Assembly: GCA_964512645.1 (NCBI GenBank)
Contig: CAZEJS010000009.1
Coordinates: 1-64,000 of the forward strand
Origin: CAZEJS01 sp964512645
GTDB taxonomy: Bacteria > Actinomycetota > Geothermincolia > Fen-727 > Anoxymicrobiaceae
DNA length: 64,000 bases
Reading direction: 5' to 3'
Made by a program: the position numbers and the translations under genes. Below are positions 25,700 to 34,423 of the stretch, one piece after another (positions within the stretch are counted from its first letter, which is position 1; the number at the start of each line of letters is the position of its first letter). The notes beneath the pieces were generated by a model that was not told the origin of the DNA, searched no databases, and saw only the letters and a list, made by a program, of their open reading frames with translations.

Positions 25700-26656
25700 T
25701 TGAGGGTACTTATCACAGGGATCACAGGGTTTGCCGGCAGTCACCTGGCCGAGTTCTGCCTTGCCCGAGGCGACGTGGAGGTCTTCGGCACGGCGCGGTG
25801 GCGCAGCCGCATGGACAACGTCAACGGGATAGTCGATGACATATCCCTTTTCGACTGCGACCTGAAAGACCCGGTCGCCGTGAGGCATTGCCTGTCTGAC
25901 GTCCGCCCCGATTACATCTTCCACCTCGCTGCGCAGAGCTTCGTTCCGACTTCGTGGAAGGCTCCCGTGGAGACGGTGTGCACCAACATGGTGGGAGAGA
26001 TCAACCTGTTCGAGGCAATGCGCGAACTGGGGCTCGAGGACACCAGAATCCAGCTCGCGGGCTCCAGCGAAGAGTACGGGATGGTCTACGAGGACGAGGT
26101 GCCCATCAAGGAATCGAACCCGCTGAGGCCCCTGAGCCCTTACGGAGTCAGCAAGGTGGGCCAGGACCTGCTCGGTTACCAGTACCACCAGAGCTACGGC
26201 CTCTACACCGTCCGCACCCGGGCCTTCAACCACACCGGGCCGAGGCGTGGCGACGTCTTCGTCTCCTCGAACTTCTCCAGGCAGATCGCCACCATCGAGA
26301 AGGGGAAGGGCGAGCCCGTCATCAAGGTGGGCAATCTCGAGGCCCGCAGGGACTTCACCGACGTCCGGGACATAGTCAAGGGCTACTGGCTGGCGCTCGA
26401 GAAGGGCGCGCCCGGGGAGGTGTACAACCTCGGTTCCGGCAGGGACGTCACGATCAGGAAGATGCTCGACATGCTTCTGTCTTTCAGCGATATCGAGATC
26501 GAGGTCAGGCAGGACCCCGAGAGGATGAGGCCCTCCGATGTCGAGATACTGCTCGCGGACAACACCAGGTTCTGCGAGCTGACAGGGTGGGCGCCGGAGA
26601 TCCCCCTCGAGAAAACCCTCGAAGACCTGCTCGACTACTGGCGCGAGATAGTGTGA
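25700..26656 (+). CDS. GDP-mannose 4,6-dehydratase-like protein
   Basis: Probable conversion of GDP-mannose to GDP-4-keto-6-deoxymannose, 318 residues. Cofactor turn GITGFAGSH at residues 7-15; GSSEEYG and YGVSKVGQD hold the catalytic residues; HTGPRRGDVFVSSNF and LEARRDFTDVRD match the GMD/RMD family. TTG 25700 is chosen because GGAGGTG sits just before it; the upstream frame has no conserved residues. It is a paralogue of the gene at 23535. Confidence 0.82.
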   Translation: MRVLITGITGFAGSHLAEFCLARGDVEVFGTARWRSRMDNVNGIVDDISLFDCDLKDPVAVRHCLSDVRPDYIFHLAAQSFVPTSWKAPVETVCTNMVGEINLFEAMRELGLEDTRIQLAGSSEEYGMVYEDEVPIKESNPLRPLSPYGVSKVGQDLLGYQYHQSYGLYTVRTRAFNHTGPRRGDVFVSSNFSRQIATIEKGKGEPVIKVGNLEARRDFTDVRDIVKGYWLALEKGAPGEVYNLGSGRDVTIRKMLDMLLSFSDIEIEVRQDPERMRPSDVEILLADNTRFCELTGWAPEIPLEKTLEDLLDYWREIV

Positions 26657-26820
26657 GACGTTCCGGCGGGCTTCCGGGTGGCCGGTGAGTCCGCCTCGCA
26701 CAAAGGGGCGGCCCGCGTCCCGCGAGGAGCCGGCGGGGCGGCCGGGAGCGCTTCGGCTGCGGTTGGAGCGGGTAGTATCGGCAGGCGGCCCGGAGGCCGC
26801 CCAGGGCAACGGGCGGTGAC

Positions 26821-28254
26821 ATGATCAAGTTCGGTACTGATGGATGGCGCGGGGTCATAGGTGACGATTTCACCTACGACAACGTCTGGGTGGTCGCGAC
26901 GGCCATCGCCAGATACGTACGCGACGGTGCCCCGGGAAAGACCCCGAGGATGCTCATCGGCTACGACACACGGTTCGGTTCGGACCGCACGGCCGAGTTG
27001 TGCGCGATAGCCGCCAGGGAGGAGGGGGTGAGCGTCCTGGTCTCGGAGCGTTTCGCCAGCACGCCTTCGATCTCTCTTGCTACGAAGGAGACGGGCGCCG
27101 ACGGCGCGATAATGATTACCGCCAGCCATAATCCCCCCAGGTTCGACGGCATCAAGTTCAAAGCCCCTTACGGAGGTTCGGCCACCACCTCCATCACCGG
27201 CGAGATCGAGGCCCGCCTCCGCGTGGTGGAGAAGGACCCGCCTCCGCGGCCTGACGTGCTCTTCGAGGACGTCCTCGAGCCGGGCAGGATCGAGTACTTC
27301 GACCCTGTCCCCGCCTATATCGACAGGGTGGTGTCGATGGTCGACAGGGACGTCTTTCCCGCCGAAGGGGTCAGGGTCATGTTCGATCCAATGTGGGGGG
27401 CAGGGCAGGGGCTGCTCCCGAAGGCCCTTTCGCGACTGGGGATGGAGTGCGCCGAGATCCATAACGTGCACAACCCTCTCTTCCCCGGGCTCCTGCCGGA
27501 GCCGATCGGCGCGAACCTGAACGACCTGCGCGAGGCGGTGACCGGAGGCGGCTACAGCGTCGGGATCGCCGTGGACGGAGACGCTGACAGGGTGACCGCG
27601 ATCGACGCTACGGGAAGGTTCATCAGCAGCCACATGGTGCTGGCGCTGCTTCTCAAGCATCTCGTCGAGGTCAGGAAGTGGACCGGGGACGTCGTGAAAA
27701 CGGTTTCCACGACCGGCATGATCGACATGCTCTGCGAGAAGTACGGCCGTAAGCTGTACATAGTGCCGGTAGGGTTCAAGTATATCGCGGACCTCATGCT
27801 TGCCGAGGACATCCTGGTTGGCGGGGAGGAGAGCGGCGGCACGGGGATGAAGAACTACATCCCCGAGCGGGACGGCATACTGGTAGGTCTCATGCTGATC
27901 GAGATAATGGCCACCCACGGCAAGACCCTGGGGCAGCTCATCGACGAGCTGATGGATGACCTGGGCCGCAGGTTCGTGTTCCTGCGAAGGGACATCGAGC
28001 TGACGCAGGCCCACAAGGAGGCTTTGCTGGTCAACCTGCGCGACATCAAGCCGGACGCCATCGGCGGCCTCGAAGTCGTCGAGGTCGAGACCGTGGACGG
28101 TTTCAAGTTCCACAGGTCGGACGGTTCCTGGGTCATGCTGCGGGTGTCGGGAACGGAGCCGGTTGTCCGGGTGTACGCGGAAGCCCGGTCCGAGGAGGAT
28201 GTCGAGAAGCTGGTGGCCGACGGCGTCGAGCTGATCGACACGGTGGCTCCCTGA
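26821..28254 (+). CDS. Phosphomannomutase/phosphoglucomutase
   Basis: Interconverts hexose 6- and 1-phosphates, feeding GDP-mannose and UDP-glucose synthesis. The 477-residue alpha-D-phosphohexomutase shows all four family loops: TASHNPP with the phosphoserine (about 100), DGDADR for the metal (about 257-262), GGEESGGTG for sugar binding (about 339-347) and RVSGTEPVVRVY for the phosphate (about 441-452). Substrate preference cannot be read. ATG 26821 comes after a 164-base gap. Confidence 0.92.
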   Translation: MIKFGTDGWRGVIGDDFTYDNVWVVATAIARYVRDGAPGKTPRMLIGYDTRFGSDRTAELCAIAAREEGVSVLVSERFASTPSISLATKETGADGAIMITASHNPPRFDGIKFKAPYGGSATTSITGEIEARLRVVEKDPPPRPDVLFEDVLEPGRIEYFDPVPAYIDRVVSMVDRDVFPAEGVRVMFDPMWGAGQGLLPKALSRLGMECAEIHNVHNPLFPGLLPEPIGANLNDLREAVTGGGYSVGIAVDGDADRVTAIDATGRFISSHMVLALLLKHLVEVRKWTGDVVKTVSTTGMIDMLCEKYGRKLYIVPVGFKYIADLMLAEDILVGGEESGGTGMKNYIPERDGILVGLMLIEIMATHGKTLGQLIDELMDDLGRRFVFLRRDIELTQAHKEALLVNLRDIKPDAIGGLEVVEVETVDGFKFHRSDGSWVMLRVSGTEPVVRVYAEARSEEDVEKLVADGVELIDTVAP

Positions 28255-28268
28255 CGATCGGAGACGAC

Positions 28269-29342
28269 GTGGAAGAAAAGATCAGCCTCGACGACATGGC
28301 GGAGATGGCGACGGTCGACCTGTCCGACATGCTCGGAGTTCTCGAGAAGTTCCCCTCGCAGGTGCGTGACGCCCTGGGGACCGGTACCTCGGGACCGGAT
28401 TTACCGCCTGCCGCCGCCCCGGTCAACATCGCCGTGCTGGGGATGGGGGGCTCGGGGATATCGGGTGACGTGCTGGCCGCCCTGTCGGCGGAGAAAGGCC
28501 TGACGGTGCCCGTTGCCACGGTCAAAGGGTACAGCCTGCCCCCGTTCGTGGGGGCCGACAGCCTGGTCTTCGCGGTATCCTACTCCGGCAACACCGAGGA
28601 GACTCTCGATTGCCTCGATCAGGCGCTCGAGAGAGGGGCGCGTGTCATCGCCGTATCCAGCGGCGGTAAGCTGGCCTCGACCGCCCGCGACAGGGGGCTC
28701 CCGCTGTTCGAGATACCCGGCGGGCTGCAGCCCCGGGCTTCTCTGGGCTACCTGTTCGTCCCCCTGCTGTGCGCGCTGGAGCGCATGGGAATGATCGAGG
28801 GGGCGATCTCGGAGCTGGAGTCGTCGGTCGAGATGCTCGAGCACAGGCGCGCGGAGTACGGGCCGGAGGCTGAGCTCGAGTCGAACCCCGCCAAGCGTCT
28901 CGCCCGGGACCTGGTGGGTTTCATGCCGGTCGTGTACGGCGCGGAGGGGTACCTGGCCGTCGCGGCGTCCCGGTGGAAGGCGCAGTTCAACGAGATGGCC
29001 AAGGTTCCCTCGTTCTGCAACTACTTCCCCGAGCTCAACCATAACGAGACCGTGGGCTGGCAGAACCTGGAAGACGTCTGCAGGCGCTGCCATATCGTGG
29101 TCCTGGGGGAGCCGGCCCTGCACCCCCGCACGGAAAAGCGCGTGAAGATTACGCTGGACCTCCTCGGCGGCTCAGTAGGTCACGTCACCCGTGTTTGCGC
29201 CAGGGGGTCGAACGTCGTCGAGAGGTTCCTCGACCTCGTGTATTTCGGGGATTTCGCGAGCGTGTACCTGGCCCTTGCGTTGGGGCAGGACCCGACGCCG
29301 GTGACGCGCATCGAGGACCTTAAGAAACGCCTGGCGGAGTGA
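28269..29342 (+). CDS. Bifunctional phosphoglucose/phosphomannose isomerase
   Basis: SIS-domain isomerase linking fructose-6-phosphate to mannose-6-phosphate and glucose-6-phosphate. The 357-residue length and the GMGGSGISGDVL, SYSGNTEET and LNHNETVGW motifs match this family; the last holds the catalytic Glu-His region. GTG 28269 lies 14 bases after the phosphomannomutase stop, so the two are cotranscribed. Together they supply mannose-1-phosphate to the guanylyltransferase upstream. Confidence 0.9.
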   Translation: MEEKISLDDMAEMATVDLSDMLGVLEKFPSQVRDALGTGTSGPDLPPAAAPVNIAVLGMGGSGISGDVLAALSAEKGLTVPVATVKGYSLPPFVGADSLVFAVSYSGNTEETLDCLDQALERGARVIAVSSGGKLASTARDRGLPLFEIPGGLQPRASLGYLFVPLLCALERMGMIEGAISELESSVEMLEHRRAEYGPEAELESNPAKRLARDLVGFMPVVYGAEGYLAVAASRWKAQFNEMAKVPSFCNYFPELNHNETVGWQNLEDVCRRCHIVVLGEPALHPRTEKRVKITLDLLGGSVGHVTRVCARGSNVVERFLDLVYFGDFASVYLALALGQDPTPVTRIEDLKKRLAE

Positions 29343-29388
29343 ATCCGGGCGTTACGGTCCGGCCCGCCCCGGTCGAAAGGAATTCCCG

Positions 29389-30222
29389 GTGTTTACACCT
29401 CAGGAGATCGAAGAGCGGGCGGCCGAAGCAGCGGCCTTCCTGGAGAGCCGGCTCGGGGGGGCGCGTCCGGCGGCGGCGGTGGTCCTGGGCACCGGGTGGG
29501 ACGGACTGACCGGGGGGTCCCGCAAGGCCGCGCGGGTCTCTTTCGCCGAAATCCCCGGCTTCACGGCCGCTACCGCACCGGGGCACGAGGGCGCGATCGA
29601 GCTCGTGGAGACGGACGCCGGGCCGTTGGCCGTTCAGTACGGACGTTATCACCGCTACGAGGGCTTGAGCTCTCTGGAAACCACTTTCCCGATATGGACC
29701 TTCGCCGCCCTCGGGATCGGCACGGTGGTGCTGACAGCGGCGGCGGGGGGGCTGAACCCGGCGTACAGGTGCGGCGACCTCATCGTCGTGAGAGACCACA
29801 TAGCCGTCTGGGGCGACAACCCCCTGATAGGCCTCCCCCGGAGCGCGGAGCGCGACAGGCACATCATCGCCGCCGATTTCTATCCCGAGCGGCTGCAGGA
29901 GGTCATAAGGGCCTCGGTCCCGCCCGACGCCAGGTGCGAGACCGGGGCATACGCCTACATGACCGGCCCCAGCTTCGAGACAGAGGCGGAATCGAGCCTG
30001 CTGCGTATCGCCGGAGCCGACATGGTGGGCATGTCCACGGCGCCGGAGGCGATTGTGGCCAGGTACCTGGGGATGGAGCTGGGGGCGATCTGCTGTATTT
30101 CGAACATGATCCTGCCCGTACGCTCCGGGGGCGAGGACGTGTCCTCACTGCTCGCCAACGTCCGTGGAGAGGTGGCGAAACTCGAGGGCTTTCTGGATGG
30201 AATCGCCATGGCGGCGATGTGA
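29389..30222 (+). CDS. Purine nucleoside phosphorylase (trimeric type)
   Basis: Phosphorolysis of a purine nucleoside to base and ribose-1-phosphate. The 277-residue protein shows VVLGTGWDGL, QYGRYHRYEG, the TAAAGGLNP loop and the family signature GMSTAPEAIVARYLG. The base-contacting region reads CCISN where guanosine-type enzymes have a similar Asn. GTG 29389 is 46 bases after the isomerase. Its place before AhcY and MtnA suggests use on adenosine, inosine or methylthioadenosine; methylthioadenosine activity is an inference. Confidence 0.85.
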   Translation: MFTPQEIEERAAEAAAFLESRLGGARPAAAVVLGTGWDGLTGGSRKAARVSFAEIPGFTAATAPGHEGAIELVETDAGPLAVQYGRYHRYEGLSSLETTFPIWTFAALGIGTVVLTAAAGGLNPAYRCGDLIVVRDHIAVWGDNPLIGLPRSAERDRHIIAADFYPERLQEVIRASVPPDARCETGAYAYMTGPSFETEAESSLLRIAGADMVGMSTAPEAIVARYLGMELGAICCISNMILPVRSGGEDVSSLLANVRGEVAKLEGFLDGIAMAAM

Positions 30223-30288
30223 TAGGCTAGCATACTGTTTGTTGGTGCGCCGGGGGCGGACTCCCCGAGCCGAAAGGAGTGCCATTCC

Positions 30289-31545
30289 ATGGAATACGAC
30301 GTCAAGGACCTCGACCTCGCGCAGGAAGGAAAAGCGAGGATAGAGTGGGCGGGGCAGGAGATGAAGGTCCTGGAGAGCATCCGCAGGCGGTTCGAGAAGG
30401 AGAAGCCTCTCCAGGGAACGACCATCGGCGCCTGCCTGCACGTCACTACCGAGACCGCCAACCTGATGCTGGCCTTGAAGGCCGGTGGCGCGGACGCCTA
30501 TCTCTGCGCGAGCAACCCCCTGAGCACCCAGGACGACGTGGCTGCGGCCCTGGTCTCGGAGTACGGCATCAGTACCTTCGCCATCAAGGGCGAGGACAAC
30601 GACACCTACTACAGGCACGTCCACAGCGTGCTCGACCGCAAGCCCGACATAACCATGGACGACGGCGCCGACCTGGTAACCACCCTCCATACGACGTACA
30701 AGGAGCAGGCGTCCGGGGTCATCGCCGGGACCGAGGAGACGACCACCGGGGTCATAAGGCTCAAGAGCATGGAGGAGAACGGTGTCCTGCTCTTCCCGGT
30801 GGTGGCGGTTAACAACGCCGATACCAAGCACTTCTTCGACAACCGTTACGGGACCGGGCAATCCACCATCGACGGCATCATCCGCGCCACCAATCTCCTG
30901 CTCGCCGGCAAGGTCTTCGTTGTGTTCGGCTACGGCTGGTGCGGCAGGGGCATCGCCGCGCGCGCACAGGGGATGGGTTCGCACGTGGTGGTGGTCGAGG
31001 TCGACCCGCTGCGCGCCCTGCAGGCGACGATGGACGGCTTCACCGTCACCACGTCGATGGACGCCGCCGCCCGCGGGGATATTTTCGTTACCGCGACCGG
31101 CGACGCCCACGTAATCAGGGGGGAGCACTTCGAGGTGATGAAAGACCGCGCGGTGGTGTGTAATTCCGGCCATTTCGACGTGGAGATAGACATCCCGGCC
31201 CTGGAGGCGGGGGCCGATTCCAGGCGGACGGTCCGCCGGTTCGTAGAGGAGTTCGCCATGGGCGACGGCCGCCGGATATACCTGCTGGCCGAAGGGAGGC
31301 TGGTGAACCTGTCCGCGGCGGAGGGCCACCCGGCGAGTGTGATGGACATGAGCTTCGCCAACCAGGCCCTGATGGCTGAGTACGTGTTCGCCAACGCGGG
31401 TCGGCTCGAGAAGAAGGTCTACGACGTCCCCCACGAGATCGACGCCGAGATCGCCCGGTTGAAACTGGAGACCATGGGCGTGAAGATCGACTCGCTCACC
31501 GAGGAGCAGGAGCAGTACCTGAGGAGTTGGACCCTGGGGACCTGA
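30289..31545 (+). CDS. ahcY: Adenosylhomocysteinase
   Basis: NAD-dependent reversible hydrolysis of S-adenosylhomocysteine to adenosine and homocysteine, removing the inhibitor of methyltransferases. 418 residues. Substrate residues are seen in HVTTETANL, DDGADLV and EETTTGVIRL; KHFFDNRYGTGQS precedes the NAD-binding Rossmann turn GYGWCGRG. The shorter length, without the 40-residue insert of some enzymes, fits the thermophile/archaeal-like group. ATG 30289 follows AAAGGAG; a CATACT box about 55 bases upstream may start the transcript. Confidence 0.94.
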   Translation: MEYDVKDLDLAQEGKARIEWAGQEMKVLESIRRRFEKEKPLQGTTIGACLHVTTETANLMLALKAGGADAYLCASNPLSTQDDVAAALVSEYGISTFAIKGEDNDTYYRHVHSVLDRKPDITMDDGADLVTTLHTTYKEQASGVIAGTEETTTGVIRLKSMEENGVLLFPVVAVNNADTKHFFDNRYGTGQSTIDGIIRATNLLLAGKVFVVFGYGWCGRGIAARAQGMGSHVVVVEVDPLRALQATMDGFTVTTSMDAAARGDIFVTATGDAHVIRGEHFEVMKDRAVVCNSGHFDVEIDIPALEAGADSRRTVRRFVEEFAMGDGRRIYLLAEGRLVNLSAAEGHPASVMDMSFANQALMAEYVFANAGRLEKKVYDVPHEIDAEIARLKLETMGVKIDSLTEEQEQYLRSWTLGT

Positions 31546-31549
31546 CCCG

Positions 31550-32128
31550 ATGGCAAAGATCAAGCCCCAAGAGATAGACGAGTTCATCTCGTCGGGCAGG
31601 CGCATGTACGAGGGAGGCCTGGCCACCGGCGCCCTCGGCGCCGCCGGGTCGAGGCTTCCGGACGGCAGCATAGTGCTGACGGCGGCGGGCACCCGCATGG
31701 GGTTCATGCGCCCGGAGGACCTTCTGGTCTTGAACACGGCGGCGCCCCCGGAAAACGGCCGCGAGCCGGGGCTCGACAGCGGGATTATTCGCGCGGTGCT
31801 CGTCGCCCAGCCCGAGGCCGGCGCGGTCATCAGGGTGTGTTCCCCTTACACCACTGCGCTGGCGCACGGCGGCAGGAAAATGCTGGACAGGCGCGCGGAG
31901 TTGCTGCGGGAGCTCGGAGGCGTCTCCTTCGTTCCCTTCTATCGTCCGGGTACCGCCGGGCTCGCCGGAGCCGTCGCCGAGGTCATGCGCGCCTGCAGGA
32001 TCGCACTGATCGAAGGCCAGGGGGCCGTGGTGCGGGGGGCCGATCTCCCCGACGCCATCGATACCGCCGAGGCGCTGGAGGCCGCGGCGCGGGTGATATT
32101 CATACTGGAGGGCTCCGGTGTCTCTTGA
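31550..32128 (+). CDS. Class II aldolase/adducin-fold protein lacking the zinc histidines
   Basis: A 192-residue member of the class II aldolase fold, the family of MtnB and fuculose-phosphate aldolase. The normal zinc ligands are not present: the HxH segment reads RVCSPYTTA and the late NHG reads GQGAVV, while GNLS reads AAGS. Fold-level features such as PGTAGLAGAVAEVM and the long C-terminal helix remain. It starts four bases after ahcY and overlaps mtnA by 11 bases, exactly where an MtnB dehydratase or a 5-deoxyribulose-phosphate aldolase would be expected. Catalysis by the usual mechanism seems unlikely; a structural or regulatory role is possible. Confidence 0.72.
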   Translation: MAKIKPQEIDEFISSGRRMYEGGLATGALGAAGSRLPDGSIVLTAAGTRMGFMRPEDLLVLNTAAPPENGREPGLDSGIIRAVLVAQPEAGAVIRVCSPYTTALAHGGRKMLDRRAELLRELGGVSFVPFYRPGTAGLAGAVAEVMRACRIALIEGQGAVVRGADLPDAIDTAEALEAAARVIFILEGSGVS

Positions 32129-33185
32129 GAGCGGGAGGCCGGGCGGACTTACTCCCCGGGACGGCGACACCGTCCACTTCGAGGGCGGGCTGCTGCACAT
32201 CCTCGACCAGACGCGCCTGCCCCGGGAAAACGTCACCCTGCGCCTGGAGACCTGCGCGCAGGTGGAGGACGCCATCAGGCGCCTGGCTGTGCGAGGCGCT
32301 CCCGCGATTGGCATCGCCGGGGCTTACGGGGTACTGCTTGCCGCCCTGGGCGCGGGGCGATCGGTGGAATCTATCGTGGAAGCCTCTCGCGCGGCCGTAT
32401 CTTCCATAGGGGCGACACGTCCCACCGCCCGGAACCTGTTCTGGGCTCTGGAGAAGATGACCCGGGCCATCGACGCCGGGAGTGACGATCCGGATGCGTT
32501 GCTCGCTTCTCTGCTGCGCACCGCGGACTCCGTGGCCCTGGAGGTCATCGAGACCGACCGGGCCCTGGTGGAGGCCGGGCAGGAGCTTGTTTTCGAGGGC
32601 TCGAGCGTGCTCACCCACTGCAACTCCGGACCGCTGGCAGCCCTGCGCTTCGGCACGGCGCTCGGCGTGCTTATCGAGGCGTACCGGTGCGGGAAGGAGA
32701 TCCACGTGTTCGTGGACGAGACCAGGCCCCTGCTCCAGGGAGCCAGGCTCACCACGTGGGAGCTGGCCCGCGCTGGCGTTCCTCACACCCTTATCACCGA
32801 CAGCATGGCCGGGATGGTAATGGGACAGGGCAAGGTCGACCTGGTGATGACCGGCGCCGACAGGATAGCCGCGAACGGGGACAGCGCCAATAAGGTGGGC
32901 ACCTACGGCCTCGCCGTGCTGGCCCGCGCGCACGGCATCCCGTTCTACATCGCGGCGCCGGGCTCCACGGTGGACGCGTCCATCCCCACCGGGCGCGAGA
33001 TAATCGTCGAGGAGCGCGACCCCGACGAGGTGCGGGCGTTCGCGGGCCGTCCGGTGGCCCCGGACGGCGTTCACGTCTATAACCCCGCGTTCGATGTGAC
33101 TCCCGCCGGGTACATCGACGGCATCGTGACCGACCGCGGAATCCTCCGGCCGCCGTACGGCGACAGCCTGAAAGCGTTCGCCTGA
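32118..33185 (+). CDS. mtnA: S-methyl-5-thioribose-1-phosphate isomerase
   Basis: Isomerises methylthioribose-1-phosphate to the ribulose form in methylthioadenosine salvage. 355 residues. Family features include RLAVRGAPAIGIAGAYG (about 55-71), LTHCNSGPLA with the catalytic Cys (about 168-177), and GADRIAANGDSANKVGTY with the catalytic Asp (about 249-266). GTG 32118 overlaps the aldolase-like gene. The neighbouring phosphorylase and AhcY make this a small sulfur-nucleoside salvage operon. Confidence 0.92.
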   Translation: MSLESGRPGGLTPRDGDTVHFEGGLLHILDQTRLPRENVTLRLETCAQVEDAIRRLAVRGAPAIGIAGAYGVLLAALGAGRSVESIVEASRAAVSSIGATRPTARNLFWALEKMTRAIDAGSDDPDALLASLLRTADSVALEVIETDRALVEAGQELVFEGSSVLTHCNSGPLAALRFGTALGVLIEAYRCGKEIHVFVDETRPLLQGARLTTWELARAGVPHTLITDSMAGMVMGQGKVDLVMTGADRIAANGDSANKVGTYGLAVLARAHGIPFYIAAPGSTVDASIPTGREIIVEERDPDEVRAFAGRPVAPDGVHVYNPAFDVTPAGYIDGIVTDRGILRPPYGDSLKAFA

Positions 33186-33246
33186 CGGACGTCCCGCCGC
33201 GTGGTATCATAATGCTTGCTATGCTTGTTTTGGACCGGGCGCGCTC

Positions 33247-33909
33247 GTGATACGAGCGCGGGTGCGAGATCATCTGATAGACATCCTGTATCCCTCCGAG
33301 TGTGTCGTGTGCGGAACGGATTTCGTGCTGCCGGTGTGCACAGCGTGTTTCAGGGAGCTCGCCGCCGCGGCGCACGCGCCCGGACGCGGCGCCGGGAGAG
33401 ACCCTGGGCGCGTCCCGCGGGACGCGTGGCGCGCCGCCGGCGAGTACGATGGCCCGCTCCGGGACATGGTCCTGGCGTTCAAAGACGGACAGAAGCGTCT
33501 GGCCTCCCCGCTCGCCGCCCTGATGGCCGTCTCCGGGGGCAACGACCCGGAATACCTCCGCCCCGATGTCATATGCTTCGTCCCCTCGACGGCGGCAAAA
33601 CTCAGGAAGAGGGGTTACAATCCAGCCGGGCTGCTGGCCGGGGAACTCGGAGGGCTGCTGGGCCGTCCCGTGAGCAATGCCCTCAAGATAGTCCGGGAAG
33701 TCTCCGACCAGGGCTCTCTGAACGCCCATGAAAGGCGACGGAACGTGGACGGCGCGTTCGGAGCGCGGCGAAGGGCGATGCCTGCGGGCAGGATACTCCT
33801 GGTGGACGACGTTCTCACGACCGGCGCCACCGCGCGGGAATGCGCGAGGGTGCTGCTGGAGAACGGGGCCTGTTCGGTGCGCATCAGCGTCTGCGCCCGC
33901 GCCGGCTGA
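33247..33909 (+). CDS. comF: ComF family phosphoribosyltransferase-like protein
   Basis: ComFC-like protein, 220 residues, linked to DNA uptake in naturally transformable bacteria. An N-terminal zinc finger is formed by CVVCG and CTAC (about 19-34), and the C-terminal phosphoribosyltransferase fold carries LLVDDVLTTGATARE (about 183-197). GTG 33247 is used; a CATAAT box lies at 33208-33213. Its position before flgM and hpf matches the conserved comF neighbourhood of Bacillus. Confidence 0.87.
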   Translation: MIRARVRDHLIDILYPSECVVCGTDFVLPVCTACFRELAAAAHAPGRGAGRDPGRVPRDAWRAAGEYDGPLRDMVLAFKDGQKRLASPLAALMAVSGGNDPEYLRPDVICFVPSTAAKLRKRGYNPAGLLAGELGGLLGRPVSNALKIVREVSDQGSLNAHERRRNVDGAFGARRRAMPAGRILLVDDVLTTGATARECARVLLENGACSVRISVCARAG

Positions 33910-34142
33910 AAAATCACCCTTAAGGCTGGTAAAGGCCCTCAAGAGGGCGCCGCGGTGCTCCGGATTCACCCGATAAGGCTACTTTCCGGGTCCCGGGGAG
34001 CCGCCCCGGCGCCGCGAGGCCGCCGCGCATGAAGTGACGATCGGCCGGAGGGTTCAGATTCGCAAGCTTGCTGACGATACATATGTGGTGACTGAAGGGA
34101 TATCATTCTATTAAGGGAAACAGAGAACACGGGTGAACCTGA
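33910..34142. other. Intergenic region between comF and the FlgM-like gene
   Basis: A G+C-rich stem near 33994-34011 (CCGGGG with CCCCGG) may end the comF transcript. From 34040 the sequence turns A+T-rich with TATCAT at 34101-34106, a possible -10 box for the gene at 34143. No RNA gene was recognised. Confidence 0.3.
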
Positions 34143-34412
34143 ATGCAGCTTTCGGACCGTGAGATACAGAATACGCTCGACCTGCTGAAGAAGAGCAGCA
34201 AGATGGGCGAGGACCAGGAGTCGCTGGAGCTCACCCAGGAGGACAGGGAAGAAGTGCGCCGCCTGGTGGGCCGGATAGACTCCATGCCCGACGTCAGGAA
34301 GGACAGGGTCGACAAGGTCAAAAAGGCGATCGAGTCGGCAAACTACAATGTGACCGGGGATGATGTCGCCAAGAAGCTCATCGGCCGTATCTTCTCGGAC
34401 AAGCTGCAGTAA
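34143..34412 (+). CDS. flgM: FlgM-like anti-sigma-28 factor
   Basis: A short, charged, probably partly unfolded 89-residue protein. The C-terminal half, with RVDKVKKAIESANYNVTGDDVAKKLI, follows the FlgM pattern DRVEEIKxxIxxGxYxVDxxxVAxKI; such proteins bind and inhibit the flagellar sigma factor. The N-terminal half lacks clear conservation. No other flagellar gene occurs in the window, although it sits between comF and hpf as in Bacillus. It may be a relic, or act with a flagellar set elsewhere. Confidence 0.75.
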   Translation: MQLSDREIQNTLDLLKKSSKMGEDQESLELTQEDREEVRRLVGRIDSMPDVRKDRVDKVKKAIESANYNVTGDDVAKKLIGRIFSDKLQ

Positions 34413-34423
34413 GCGTCCCGGCA

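Noticed and set aside
30223..30288. SAH riboswitch in front of ahcY
   Set aside because: Only about 65 bases are available and the conserved core of that riboswitch is not seen; just a small G+C-rich stem.
33969..33976. CCCGATAA as a flagellar sigma-28 -10 box before flgM
   Set aside because: It is close to the consensus, but no TAAA box lies at the required distance and it is about 170 bases from the gene.
33910..34142. Cyclic-di-GMP riboswitch before the FlgM-like gene
   Set aside because: The conserved GGCAAACC and ACGCAAAGC elements are absent.
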